From assembly GCA_039917895.1 (NCBI GenBank), contig JBDSIO010000219.1, forward strand, positions 1 to 64,000: a stretch of 64,000 nucleotides of DNA, given 5' to 3'. Of this stretch, positions 56,068 to 64,000 are shown in pieces. This DNA is from Chersky-265 sp039917895. Lineage in GTDB: Bacteria; Fibrobacterota; Fibrobacteria; UBA11236. The number at the start of each line of letters is the position of its first letter. The first letter of the stretch is position 1. The notes under the pieces are model-generated. The model saw nothing but the letters and a program-made list of their open reading frames with translations. It was not told the origin of the DNA and ran no database searches. The position numbers and the translations under genes were made by a program.

Positions 56068-56562
56068 TTATATTCCGTCGTGCTTCCTGAAATATTCCAG
56101 CAACGCGCGGGCATCATCCTCGGTGGCGATGACCGACATCTGGGTCATGTATTCGCCCAACAGGGCCTTGGCGGTCGGGTCGCTCTGCGTCATTCCGGCG
56201 GGATTCATGATCATGTTCATGACCCACTCGGGGGTGCGGCGTTTGGTAACGCCGGCCAGGGCGGGACCGACGTAGCGCGCGTCCATCTTATGGCAAGCCG
56301 AGCAGGTGCCGGAGAAAATCTTCTCCCCTTTGGTAACCAGGTTTTCATCGAGCGCGCCGATGGCGACGGAGTGGATGGGGCCTACGCCTTTGGAGGCCGC
56401 CTGATCTTCCGTCTTTGGCTCCGCGGCGGGAGACTTGGCTTCCGGAGCGGCCTCTTTCTTGTCGCATCCGGCGAGAAAAAACCCCAGGGACAGCGCGATC
56501 GCAACACCCAATTTCATCACCGCCCCGTTGGTTTTTTCGTTTGCCTTGTCCTTAGTACGCAT
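56068..56562 (-). CDS. lipoprotein mono-heme cytochrome c of nos cluster
   Basis: 164 residues from the ATG at 56562. Lipobox LGFFLAGC, an Ala/Glu/Pro/Lys-rich linker (to about 75), then cytochrome c with GTCSACHKMDARYVGPAL and distal Met within MTQMSVI. Clade II nos clusters commonly carry such a cytochrome ahead of nosZ, and it is the likely electron donor. It lies 19 bases upstream of the nosZ start and is the first gene of the nos operon. Confidence 0.9.
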   Translation of the reverse strand: MRTKDKANEKTNGAVMKLGVAIALSLGFFLAGCDKKEAAPEAKSPAAEPKTEDQAASKGVGPIHSVAIGALDENLVTKGEKIFSGTCSACHKMDARYVGPALAGVTKRRTPEWVMNMIMNPAGMTQSDPTAKALLGEYMTQMSVIATEDDARALLEYFRKHDGI

Positions 56563-56673
56563 GTCCGTATACCCTTCTTTCCTGCTTCGACCCGGGGTCC
56601 TGATTCCGGAGTCCCATCGAATACCCATGTTTAAAGCAAGGGCGATGCCAGCCTTGATTGACAGGTTTCAGCA

Positions 56674-56687
56674 TTGATTGGTGACAA
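56674..56687. promoter_or_regulatory. FNR/NNR-like box upstream of nos operon
   Basis: TTGAT-TGGT-GACAA matches TTGAY-N4-RTCAA in nine of ten positions. It is centred about 119 bases upstream of the first nos gene. A second TTGATTGAC stretch occurs 20 bases away (56654). The DNR-like regulator encoded at 27673 is a candidate ligand. Confidence 0.55.
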
Positions 56688-56769
56688 GAGCGCTGGGATA
56701 TGCCGGGATTAGATCCTGGAATTGCCTATCTGACAATCGGAACGGCATTAAGGCAAGTAGGCGAGGATT

Positions 56770-57276
56770 TTAGGGAAAGCCACGGACCAAGATCACGGCG
56801 GCGAATACCGCCAACACCCCCAGCATAAGAACAACGCGGCCGAACCGTGAGGCCCGCCTACGCGCGGCCGCGGCCGACGCGGTGCCGGGTTGCTCCAGGA
56901 TGATTTTCGCCGCCCTTGGCCCCAGATAGAAATCGTGGAAGGCGCTGATGACGATAAGGGATGCGACCAAGCTCAACTTGATGGCAAGCGCTTTTCCGAA
57001 TCCCCCATGGAATATCGCGCCGGTCAGGCATGCTTCCCAGCCTATGCCGCGGAGCCCCAGGTTGGCGCAACCGGTGACGATCAGAACCGCCAGGCTCGCC
57101 CAGCCCACCGTACGGTAGCGCATCACGATTGCCCGCATGACCCCGGCGGATACGAGGGTGGCGCCGGGCCGGTGGACCAGAGGCACGAGCACCAAGGCGA
57201 TGAATGCGGCGCCGCCCAGCCATACCGCGGCGGCCAGGATATGCATCCAGACGGAGACTAGATAAAGTGCGTGCAT
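56770..57276 (-). CDS. CopD-like four-helix membrane protein
   Basis: 168 residues with four helices. The first helix has LVSVWMHILAAAVWLGGAAF, the His-containing pattern of CopD/DUF-type heme or copper membrane proteins, and HDFYLGPRA lies between helices 3 and 4. Transport or storage of copper near nosZ is possible. It is transcribed in the same direction as nos but upstream, with a 207-base gap. Confidence 0.7.
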   Translation of the reverse strand: MHALYLVSVWMHILAAAVWLGGAAFIALVLVPLVHRPGATLVSAGVMRAIVMRYRTVGWASLAVLIVTGCANLGLRGIGWEACLTGAIFHGGFGKALAIKLSLVASLIVISAFHDFYLGPRAAKIILEQPGTASAAAARRRASRFGRVVLMLGVLAVFAAVILVRGFP

Positions 57277-57518
57277 GGCCTTCGCGCTCCCGGCTTCAAG
57301 GTGTCGCGTTCACGGTCCTGATTAGGCCGGCCAGGGTTCCGCATGGCAATACGGAAATCATAACACTTCATGGGAGCGTTTATTCTCGCAGGTCCCCACC
57401 GATGTCGCGCCATTTTGGCAAAGGGGTGCAGGGAGTCCTCGGTGCCAAAATGCCCAGGGAAAACCGTCGAGATGCCGATTGCTCCCGGATATCATTTAAG
57501 ACAACAAGGAGACGAAAC

Positions 57519-57569
57519 ATGGCATACCTGGCCGGTAATCTGCACTTGGACAAGGACCCGGAGCGCTGA
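57519..57569 (+). CDS. 16-residue peptide ORF ahead of eboA
   Basis: MAYLAGNLHLDKDPER, with a strong AAGGAG seven bases before the ATG and its stop three bases before the eboA ATG, which itself lacks a good ribosome-binding site. It may couple translation to eboA or be a leader peptide. It may also be a chance ORF; no family is known to me. Confidence 0.45.
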   Translation: MAYLAGNLHLDKDPER

Positions 57570-57572
57570 AAC

Positions 57573-58430
57573 ATGAAGACGCAAAACCTGTTATTCGGAA
57601 TGCTTGTCAAACGGATGGAAGCGGAGTCGCTCCGTTGGCTTGAAAAGAGCGCGTTTCAAATCCGCTCCGCTCCCGAAGAGCGCCTGCTTTACGCCACGTA
57701 TAGCGCCGCCATCCGGTATTCGGGAAAAGGGCCGTTGCATCCGTCGGAATCCGAGCTGCTGCAAGCCGCGGACCTGGTTCCGGGATGGGACCCAGGGGAC
57801 TGGACGCTGGACCAGGCGGCCCGCATCGCCCTGTTGCTTTCGCTGCCCGCAACGGCCAAGTCGGCGCGGTGGATGGACGCCATCTACCAGACTTCCGATC
57901 TGGGCGAAGCGCTGGCCCTCATGAAGGCCCTGCCCTTGCTGCCCTTGCCCGCCGAGCATCTGGAACGCGCACGCATGGGCGCGCGCAGCAACGTGAAATC
58001 CCAATTCGAAGCCGTTGCCGTGCGCAACCCTTTTCCAGCCCGCCATTTCGATGAAGCCGCCTGGAACCAATTGGTCTCCAAGGCGATTTTCGTCGAGACT
58101 CCATTGCGCGCCATTACCGGACTCGATGAACGCGGCAACCGCGCGCTCAACCGGATCCTGACCGACCTGGTACGGGAACGCCGGGCCGCCGGCCGGACCT
58201 TCGACCCGTGGCTTTACCGCTGCATCGCGGTCTCGGCCGATGGCGCCGAACTGGACCTTTTGGAATCGCTCCTGGAATCAGGTTCCCCTCTTGAACGGGA
58301 AGCCGCGCTTGGGGGCTTGGCCCGCAATCCCTCCCCGCGCGCCGCGCTGATGGCGCGCGACGCCTCCACAAGCCAACCCGCCACCCCGGATAGCCGACCG
58401 ATAATGGAGCACCCGTCCCATGTCCGATAA
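57573..58430 (+). CDS. eboA: EboA family protein
   Basis: 285 residues, mostly helical and soluble. The pattern of an N-terminal helical half (ERLLYATYSAAIRYSGKGPL), GWDPGDWTLDQAARIALLL, and NPFPARHFDEAAWNQLVSKAIF is that of EboA-domain proteins, members of the ebo operon studied in cyanobacteria and algae-associated bacteria for export of a prenylated precursor. Its 3' end overlaps eboB by 11 bases. The usual eboC-eboF genes are not present. Confidence 0.75.
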   Translation: MKTQNLLFGMLVKRMEAESLRWLEKSAFQIRSAPEERLLYATYSAAIRYSGKGPLHPSESELLQAADLVPGWDPGDWTLDQAARIALLLSLPATAKSARWMDAIYQTSDLGEALALMKALPLLPLPAEHLERARMGARSNVKSQFEAVAVRNPFPARHFDEAAWNQLVSKAIFVETPLRAITGLDERGNRALNRILTDLVRERRAAGRTFDPWLYRCIAVSADGAELDLLESLLESGSPLEREAALGGLARNPSPRAALMARDASTSQPATPDSRPIMEHPSHVR

Positions 58431-59310
58431 GAAAATCCGCCTGATCGACCCGCACATCCACATGGTATCCCGCACCACGGCCGACTACGAGGCCATGGCC
58501 GAGGCCGGCATCGTGGCCGTCATCGAACCGTCCTTCTGGGTCGGCCAACCACGCACCCAGGCCGGCACCTTCCTGGATTACTTCTCTTCGTTGGTGGGTT
58601 GGGAAAGATTCCGCGCCACCCAATTCGGCATCCATCACTATTGCACCATCGGCCTAAACTCCAAGGAGGCCAACAACGAAGCCTTGGCGGAACAGGTCAT
58701 GGATCTGATCCCGCGCTTCGTGGGCAAGGAGGGCGTGGTCGCCATCGGCGAAATCGGCTACGACGAGATGACCGCGATTGAAGACAAGTATTTCCGCCTG
58801 CAGTTGGAACTGGCAAAGGATCTGGACATGCCGGTGATGATCCATACGCCGCACCGTAACAAGCAGGCGGGCACTTCGCGAAGCATGGACGTATGCCTGG
58901 AGCACGGACTGTCGCCGGGGCGCGTGGTCATCGACCACAACAACGAAGAGACCGTCAAAGAAGTCCTCGATCGGGGCTTCTGGGCCGGCTTCACGATCTA
59001 TCCAAAAACCAAGATGGATCCGGCGCGCATGACAGCGCTGGTGAGACAGTACGGGCCGGAACGAATCCTGGTGGACTCCAGCGCCGATTGGGGCATCAGC
59101 GATCCCCTGGCGGTGCCCAAGACCGCGCGCCTGATGTTGGATTCGGGGATCCCGGCCGACGACGTGGATGCCGTCTGCTACGGCAATGCCCTGCTCGCCT
59201 ATGGGCAATGCGGGCAGATGCGCGAAAGCGATTGGCTGCATCCCTGTTCGTTCGACGCCTCGGATTCGTTTTCCGGCAACGGCGTCGCCCGTGGCCAACC
59301 CTTGGACTGA
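58420..59310 (+). CDS. eboB: EboB, TatD-family metal-dependent hydrolase
   Basis: 296 residues. Metal-ligand motifs: LIDPHIHMVSRT (HxH), AIGEIGYDEM (Glu), VMIHTPHRNK (His), VIDHNN (His) and VDSSADWGISDP (Asp). The order is that of TatD-like TIM barrels, and the EboB-type sequence (DYEAMAEAGIVAVIEPSFW) fits. It is coupled to eboA by overlap. Confidence 0.85.
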   Translation: MSDKKIRLIDPHIHMVSRTTADYEAMAEAGIVAVIEPSFWVGQPRTQAGTFLDYFSSLVGWERFRATQFGIHHYCTIGLNSKEANNEALAEQVMDLIPRFVGKEGVVAIGEIGYDEMTAIEDKYFRLQLELAKDLDMPVMIHTPHRNKQAGTSRSMDVCLEHGLSPGRVVIDHNNEETVKEVLDRGFWAGFTIYPKTKMDPARMTALVRQYGPERILVDSSADWGISDPLAVPKTARLMLDSGIPADDVDAVCYGNALLAYGQCGQMRESDWLHPCSFDASDSFSGNGVARGQPLD

Positions 59311-59453
59311 CCTGGAATCAACCATCCTGCCATTCTGTCAAATCAGCGCCGCGCTTTCCCGAACCTTTGTGAGAATGCCCGCCATTCCCTTCACGGAGAA
59401 TCGAAATCGGACCCGGCACGGGTATTGCTCAATAACTTGGGGGAGGTATTACC

Positions 59454-60173
59454 ATGAGCATCGTGAACAAGGACATGACCGTCGAGGAAATCATCGCCCG
59501 ATTTCCCCCGGCCGGTGAAGTATTCGAAACCGTTGGAATCGATTATTGTTGCGGCGGCAAATCCACTTTGGAAATGGCCTGCAAAGTCCGCGGCATCAAC
59601 GTGTCCCTGGTCCTGGACCGGCTCGATAAACAGGCGGGTCCCGGGCCCGCGTCCGCTACCCCCGAAGCTTTCGAATCGCTTTCCGCCTCCGCGCTCGCGG
59701 ACCATATCGAACAAACGCACCACCAACCGCTATGGTCGGAACTGGATCGCCTCGACGCCTTGTCCGCCAAGGTGGCGCGGGTCCATGGCGCCAAGGAACC
59801 CCGGCTGACCGCCGTGCGCGAGGTCTTCCTGGAATTCGCGCACGATCTTTCCGAGCACATGGTCAAGGAAGAGCGGATCCTTTTTCCATTGATCCGCAGT
59901 CTGGAATCTTCCAGACCGGAAGCCGGCTCCCACTGCGGTTCCGTGGTCAATCCCATCCGACAGATGGAATCGGATCACGAACAGGCCGAAGCCGCCCTGG
60001 TCCATCTTCGCGAACTGACCGATGGATACAAGCCGCCGGATTACGCCTGTTTTTCCTACCGCTCCCTGTTGACCGGTCTGGAGCATATGGAAGCCGATCT
60101 CCGCGAATACATGCGCAAGGAATCCCTATACCTGTTTCCCAAAGCCGTCGAATTGGAACGCGCCCATGCGTGA
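59454..60173 (+). CDS. iron-sulfur cluster repair di-iron protein (RIC/YtfE/ScdA)
   Basis: 239 residues; GGGGGAGG precedes the ATG. The N-terminal DUF542 domain has the Cys pair GIDYCCGG. The hemerythrin-like C-terminal domain has HLYW-like ligands at HHQPLWSEL, EFAHDLSEHMVKEERILFP and PIRQMESDHEQAE. It repairs Fe-S clusters damaged by NO. It sits between ebo genes and norCB, near the NsrR-type regulator. Confidence 0.93.
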   Translation: MSIVNKDMTVEEIIARFPPAGEVFETVGIDYCCGGKSTLEMACKVRGINVSLVLDRLDKQAGPGPASATPEAFESLSASALADHIEQTHHQPLWSELDRLDALSAKVARVHGAKEPRLTAVREVFLEFAHDLSEHMVKEERILFPLIRSLESSRPEAGSHCGSVVNPIRQMESDHEQAEAALVHLRELTDGYKPPDYACFSYRSLLTGLEHMEADLREYMRKESLYLFPKAVELERAHA

Positions 60174-60240
60174 TCGGGATTCCTATCCGACACGCCCGCC
60201 GCGGGCGCATTCCGTCACAAACAACCACCCAGGAGAATAA

Positions 60241-60480
60241 ATGCAAGTCGAACACCATGACCTACATCGCGAGTTCCCGGAATTCAGCGCCAAGATCCAC
60301 GATCTCAAGACCACGGACGCCCATTTCGCCAAGCTGTTCGAGAAATACGATGCATTGGATCACGAAATCCGCAGGATCGAGAATGCCGGGTCCTTGATCG
60401 GGGACGTCGAATTGGAGGCGAAAAAGCTGAATCGCGTGCATCTCAAGGATCAATTGTACAACCTGCTCCGGAGTGCTTAG
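60241..60480 (+). CDS. DUF465/YdcH family small protein
   Basis: 79 residues: MQVEHHDLHREFPEFSAKIH, then HFAKLFEKYDALDHEIRRIE and KLNRVHLKDQLYNLL, matching YdcH/DUF465, a short coiled-coil family of unknown function. An AGGAGAATAA leader precedes the ATG. It is co-directional with and 67 bases after ric, and converges with the Rrf2 gene. Confidence 0.85.
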   Translation: MQVEHHDLHREFPEFSAKIHDLKTTDAHFAKLFEKYDALDHEIRRIENAGSLIGDVELEAKKLNRVHLKDQLYNLLRSA

Positions 60481-60514
60481 GCGCCACTTGGCGGTCTGAC
60501 GGAATGGAAGGGAT

Positions 60515-60952
60515 TCAATAATCCGCTATTCCCTTCTCCCGGGAATAGTCGAGGATGTGCGCCAAAGTCGTATCCTCCGCCCATGCAACGAATTGCCTGT
60601 TCAATTGCGACCAGCTTCCGTGCATGGGACACGGCCTGCTCTCGCGGCATCGGCCCCAACCGAAAACGCAATCGGAAAGCCCCTTTTCATAACCCATCGC
60701 TTCCAGGATAGTCCCGTAGGTGATCCTGCCCGGCGGGCGGGACAGCCGGAATCCTCCTCCATGCCCTTTTATGGAAACCACCAGACCGGCCTTGACCAAC
60801 TTGCGCAAGATCTTCTGCAAATAGTGCAATGGGACCCGCGTCTTTTCCGCGATGGCAACCGCGCGGAGCGATTGCGATTTCGGCAAAAAAGAAATCAGGG
60901 ACATGGCCCTGAGAGCGTATTCGGAAGTACTGGTCAGCTTCAATGAAATCAC
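60515..60952 (-). CDS. nsrR: Rrf2 family regulator, NsrR-like
   Basis: 145 residues from a GTG at 60952 preceded by AAGGAGGGTGAA. N-terminal winged HTH: KLTSTSEYALRAM, RVPLHYLQKILRKLVKAGL, KGHGGGFRL. Three Cys in SDCVFGWGRCRESRPCPMHG fit the Fe-S site of NsrR/IscR-type sensors. It is divergent from norC, and an inverted repeat lies between them. NO sensing and norCB control are inferred; IscR-type function is the alternative. Confidence 0.82.
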   Translation of the reverse strand: MISLKLTSTSEYALRAMSLISFLPKSQSLRAVAIAEKTRVPLHYLQKILRKLVKAGLVVSIKGHGGGFRLSRPPGRITYGTILEAMGYEKGLSDCVFGWGRCRESRPCPMHGSWSQLNRQFVAWAEDTTLAHILDYSREKGIADY

Positions 60953-61021
60953 TTCACCCTCCTTCGGCCGTGCCAGATTGTCCTGCTTTAAAAATAGAAA
61001 TCGATGCCCGCCCTTCCTATT

Positions 61022-61039
61022 ATGGACATAAAGGTCCAT
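61022..61039. promoter_or_regulatory. candidate Rrf2/NsrR operator, ATGGAC-N6-GTCCAT
   Basis: A perfect 6-bp inverted repeat with a 6-bp spacer, 21 bases upstream of the norC ATG and 70 bases upstream of the Rrf2 start. Position suits a repressor site overlapping the norC promoter. The bases differ from the enterobacterial NsrR consensus. Confidence 0.55.
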
Positions 61040-61060
61040 TGAAATCGAAAAGGAAACTCA

Positions 61061-61777
61061 ATGTTAAGCAAATCGCAGGCTAAAGCCTTCTTCATCGGGG
61101 GGACCCTCATTTTCGGGAGCATATTCATCGCGCTCACCATCGACTCGATGAAGCAGGTGCCTACCCGCACCCACGAGGAAAAGATGACCGCGCAAGTGGT
61201 CCGCGGGAAGAAGATCTGGGACAAGAACAATTGCATGGGGTGCCACACCTTGTTCGGCGAGGGCGCCTACTACGCCCCCGAACTCACCAAGGCCTTTGAT
61301 CGGCGGGGCGGGCCCTGGCTGAAGGTGTTCCTGAAGGATCCCGAAGCCATGTTCCCGGGCCAGCGGAAGATGGTGAATTACCATTTCAACGATGCGCAGA
61401 TCGAGGAAGTGATCGCCTTCCTGAAATGGTGCGGCGAAGTCGACCTGAACGGGTTTCCCGCGAAACCGCCCCTGCGGGATTTGATGATCAAGCCCGCGGC
61501 GGCCTCGTCGACCCCGGCGGTTTCCCGCGCCGCCGGTCCACAACCGGGCATTTTCGGGGCCCTATGCGTCGCCTGCCATTCCATAGGAGGCCAGGGGGGC
61601 GCCGTAGGTACCGCCCTCGACTCCGTATTCGCCCGCAAAACACGGGATGAAATCGCCATCTGGATCGCCGATCCCGCCAAGGTCAAGCCCGGCACTCTGA
61701 TGCCCAAGCTGCCCTTGGCCCAGGATCAGATTGACAGCCTCGCCGACTATCTCACATCCTTCGGAGGTGCCCGTTGA
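61061..61777 (+). CDS. norC: NorC with an extra C-terminal heme domain (diheme NorC)
   Basis: 238 residues (canonical NorC is about 150). N-terminal anchor SQAKAFFIGGTLIFGSIFIALT, then NNCMGCHTLFGEGAYYAPELT, the NorC signature, with conserved MVNYHFNDAQIEEVIAFLKW. After an Ala/Pro linker (about 145-160) a second cytochrome c domain follows with LCVACHSIGGQGG and LMPKLPLAQDQIDSLADYL. It donates electrons to NorB; the second heme could receive them from other carriers. AAAAGGAAACTC precedes the ATG. Confidence 0.93.
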   Translation: MLSKSQAKAFFIGGTLIFGSIFIALTIDSMKQVPTRTHEEKMTAQVVRGKKIWDKNNCMGCHTLFGEGAYYAPELTKAFDRRGGPWLKVFLKDPEAMFPGQRKMVNYHFNDAQIEEVIAFLKWCGEVDLNGFPAKPPLRDLMIKPAAASSTPAVSRAAGPQPGIFGALCVACHSIGGQGGAVGTALDSVFARKTRDEIAIWIADPAKVKPGTLMPKLPLAQDQIDSLADYLTSFGGAR

Positions 61778-63102
61778 AGTTCAAGTCGCAACAAATCGCC
61801 TATTGGTACTTCGCCACGGCATTGCTTTTTTTCAGCCTGCAAATCGTGTACGGTTTCATCATGGCCTTCGCGCATATCGGCTACGATGTGCTGCATCCCT
61901 TCATCGCCTTCAATACGGCCCGCGCCGTCCACACCAACCTGCTGGTCGTGTGGCTGATAACCGGGTTCATGGGGTCGGCCTATTTCATGATTCCGGAGGA
62001 AAGCGACCGCGAATTATGGTCGCCCAAGCTCGCCATCGTGCAACTTATCGCCTTGATCGCCGTGGGCGTCACGGCCGTAATCGGCTTCCACTTCAATTGG
62101 TGGGAAGGCCGCAAGTTCCTGGAAATCCCCAGGGAACTCGATTACCTGGTGGTAGTGGACATCCTCGCTTTCCTGTTGAACATCGGCATGACCATTTTCA
62201 AGGGCAAGCGGTTCACCAGCACGGCCCTCGTCCTATACATGGGCCTGCTTTTCGCGGCCCTCCTCTACCTGCCCGGCATGCTCGACTTCGACAACCAGAC
62301 CCGGGATTCCTTCTACCGCTGGTGGGTGGTGCACCTTTGGGTCGAGGGCGTCTGGGAACTCATCATGGGCGGCATCCTCTGCTACCTCCTGATCAAACTG
62401 ACGGGCGTCGACCGGGAGGTCGTCGAAAAATGGCTCTACGTCATCGTCGGACTGACCTTCGTTTCGGGCATCCTGGGCACGGGGCATCACTACTACTACA
62501 TCGGCACGCCCAAGTATTGGCTTTTGATCGGAGGCATCTTCTCCGCCCTGGAGCCCATCGCCTTCCTGGCCATGGCCATCGCCGCGGTGACCATGGTGCG
62601 CAAGGGGGAGCGCAAACATGAGAACCGGCTCGCCTTGAGCTGGACCTTGGCATGCGCCATCCTGTCCTTCGTCGGCGCCGGGTTCCTGGGAATCGCCCAT
62701 ACCATACCGGGAGTCAACTTGTACACCCATGGAACGCTGGTCACGGCCATGCACGGGCATCTGGCTTTCTGGGGCGCCTACGCCTGCATCAACCTGGCGA
62801 TGATGGCGTACGCCATGCCCCTGCTGACGGGCCGCAAGCTCTTCGACACGGCGGGTTCGCTCTGGGCCTTTTGGCTGTCCAATGTCGGCATGGTTTCCAT
62901 GACCGGCGCCTTGGCGGTGGCGGGAGTAAGCCAGGTCATGCTGGAAAGGCGCATGGGCCTGGATTTCATGACCGTGCAACGGGAAATCGAGGTCCACTTC
63001 ATCGGCATGGTATTGGCGGCAAGCCTGTTCAGCCTGGGTATCTTCCTCTTCGTGCTCAATTTCATACGCTACGGGACGCCCAGATGGGAAGGCCCCAAAT
63101 GA
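61774..63102 (+). CDS. norB: nitric oxide reductase catalytic subunit NorB
   Basis: 442 residues from a TTG that overlaps the norC stop (TTGA; GGAGG lies upstream). Twelve helices. His ligands: RAVHTNLLVVWL (low-spin heme), VVHLWVEGVWELIMGG (His plus the Glu of the FeB site), TGHHYYYIG (His pair) and HGHLAFWGAY (proximal heme). The N-terminus lacks the qNor extension, so it is a cNor, acting with NorC to reduce NO to N2O. Confidence 0.96.
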   Translation: MKFKSQQIAYWYFATALLFFSLQIVYGFIMAFAHIGYDVLHPFIAFNTARAVHTNLLVVWLITGFMGSAYFMIPEESDRELWSPKLAIVQLIALIAVGVTAVIGFHFNWWEGRKFLEIPRELDYLVVVDILAFLLNIGMTIFKGKRFTSTALVLYMGLLFAALLYLPGMLDFDNQTRDSFYRWWVVHLWVEGVWELIMGGILCYLLIKLTGVDREVVEKWLYVIVGLTFVSGILGTGHHYYYIGTPKYWLLIGGIFSALEPIAFLAMAIAAVTMVRKGERKHENRLALSWTLACAILSFVGAGFLGIAHTIPGVNLYTHGTLVTAMHGHLAFWGAYACINLAMMAYAMPLLTGRKLFDTAGSLWAFWLSNVGMVSMTGALAVAGVSQVMLERRMGLDFMTVQREIEVHFIGMVLAASLFSLGIFLFVLNFIRYGTPRWEGPK

Positions 63103-63887
63103 ATGGGCCCGCTCCCTGCGTCCCCTATTACCTGTCCACCGACAGGGAGGAGGAGGTATTTCTCTGCGCTTACCGGAACAAGCTGCCTTTGATGCTCAAG
63201 GGACCAACGGGCTGCGGCAAGACGCGCTTCATCGAATACATGGCCGCCACGCTGCAACGGCCCTTGATTACCGTCTCCTGCAACGAAGACACCACCGCCA
63301 CCGATTTGCTGGGCAGGCATTTGTTCAAGGGCGGCGATACCGAATGGTGCGACGGCCCGTTGACCCGGGGCGTGCGCCAGAACGCCATCGTCTACCTGGA
63401 TGAGATCGCCGAAGCCCGCTCCGACGCCATGGTCGCCATCCATCCTCTCACGGATTACCGTCGCGAGCTGTTCCTGGACCGGACGGCGGAAACGCTCACG
63501 GCGCAACCGGAATTCATGTTGGTGGTTTCCTACAATCCCGGGTACCAGAAAAGCCTGCGTGAATTGAAGCCCTCGACGCGGCAACGTTTCGTCGGCCTGA
63601 GTTTCGGGTATCCGAGCGAGGATCAGGAAGCGGCGATCGTCGTACGGGAATCGGGAGTGGATGCGAAAGTTGCGCGCACCTTGGTGAAAATCGGGAAAAG
63701 GATCCGCGGCCTCAAGGAGCTTTCGCTCATGGAATCGGCCAGCACGCGGTTGCTGATCGCCGCCGGCCTGCTGATCCGGGGCGGACTGCCTCCCCGGTTA
63801 GCCTGCTTCACCGCCATGGCCGAACCCCTCACCGACGACGTCGACGCCCGATCGGCCTTGAAGCAGCTGATCGATATTTCCATTTGA
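63099..63887 (+). CDS. norQ: NorQ, AAA+ ATPase for NO reductase activation
   Basis: 262 residues from the ATG at 63099, which overlaps the norB stop as ATGA. PYYLSTDREEEVFLCAYRNK at the start, Walker A GPTGCGKTRF, Walker B IVYLDEIAEAR, and NPGYQKSLRELKPSTRQRF are characteristic of NorQ/NirQ MoxR-type ATPases. It works with NorD to insert FeB in NorB. Confidence 0.94.
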   Translation: MNGPAPCVPYYLSTDREEEVFLCAYRNKLPLMLKGPTGCGKTRFIEYMAATLQRPLITVSCNEDTTATDLLGRHLFKGGDTEWCDGPLTRGVRQNAIVYLDEIAEARSDAMVAIHPLTDYRRELFLDRTAETLTAQPEFMLVVSYNPGYQKSLRELKPSTRQRFVGLSFGYPSEDQEAAIVVRESGVDAKVARTLVKIGKRIRGLKELSLMESASTRLLIAAGLLIRGGLPPRLACFTAMAEPLTDDVDARSALKQLIDISI

Positions 63888-63918
63888 AGACGGTATATCC
63901 GGACGATTCGGGGGCTGA

Positions 63919-64000
63919 ATGATAGAGTGGGAAGAAGGAATTTTCAGGGCGGGACGCGCGGTGGCGGACGCCGTGTGGAACCGTCCGCGCCGAAAACCCT
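63919..64000 (+). CDS. norD: start of a probable norD gene (partial)
   Basis: An ATG at 63919 opens a frame to the window end (MIEWEEGIFRAGRAVADAVW...). It follows norQ by 31 bases, where norD is expected. Only about 27 codons are visible, so the assignment rests mainly on position. Confidence 0.45.
   Translation, partial: MIEWEEGIFRAGRAVADAVWNRPRRKP

Overview
The window is about 60% GC and almost fully coding. It carries a respiratory gene island of a Gram-negative, facultatively anaerobic bacterium: cbb3 oxidase, a Tat-exported NarG/NxrA-type nitrate/nitrite molybdoenzyme, molybdopterin synthesis, a large c-type cytochrome cluster with a bd-like membrane protein, clade II N2O reductase, NO reductase and several nitrosative-stress proteins. 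The fused CcoN-CcoO with a mono-heme CcoP, the lipoprotein-type clade II NosZ, the class II ribonucleotide reductase and the EboA/EboB pair suggest a non-proteobacterial lineage, perhaps in the FCB group (Fibrobacterota, Gemmatimonadota or Bacteroidota relatives). That placement is inference from gene content only.

Layout. 1-7745 (minus): cbb3 operon, read as tauE-like, small membrane protein, ccoS, ccoNO, ccoQ, ccoP, ccoG, fixH, ccoI (cut by the window edge). 7961-15708: cytochromes, haem synthesis (hemY-like, hemN), a radical SAM protein and a DUF2231-like membrane protein. 15742-19519: nitrate-reductase-associated protein and moeA-moaA-moaD-moaE, followed by a decayed TauE fragment. 19792-27141 (minus): six-gene operon for a type II DMSO-reductase-family enzyme (two accessory proteins, alpha, beta, haem-b gamma, chaperone). 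27521-28365: a perfect FNR/DNR box and a Crp/Fnr regulator. 28390-44597 (minus): fourteen co-directional genes, comprising hemerythrin, porin, a 1217-residue PCP_red/USP/zinc-ribbon protein, a NirJ-like radical SAM protein with its own PCP_red tail, a cupredoxin-like protein, a haem-bearing outer-membrane barrel, a Cys-repeat lipoprotein cytochrome, several diheme cytochromes (one fused to a second gamma-type domain) and a cytochrome-c/CydA-like fusion. 45026-49819: nnrS and nrdJ. 50071-56562 (minus): nosZ cluster with an upstream NNR-like box. 57519-60480: a 16-residue peptide ORF, eboA, eboB, ric and a DUF465 gene. 60515-64000: NsrR-like Rrf2 regulator divergent from norC-norB-norQ-norD.

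Together these genes could support nitrate reduction (or nitrite oxidation), NO reduction and N2O reduction with high-affinity oxygen respiration, but no nitrite reductase (nirS or nirK) lies in the window. The most novel part is the 30.6-44.6 kb cluster: a multi-PCP_red/universal-stress protein beside a PCP_red-tailed radical SAM enzyme, inside a cytochrome operon whose parts recall the electron-transfer modules of nitrite oxidisers. All family assignments come from reading translated sequence; no database search was run.
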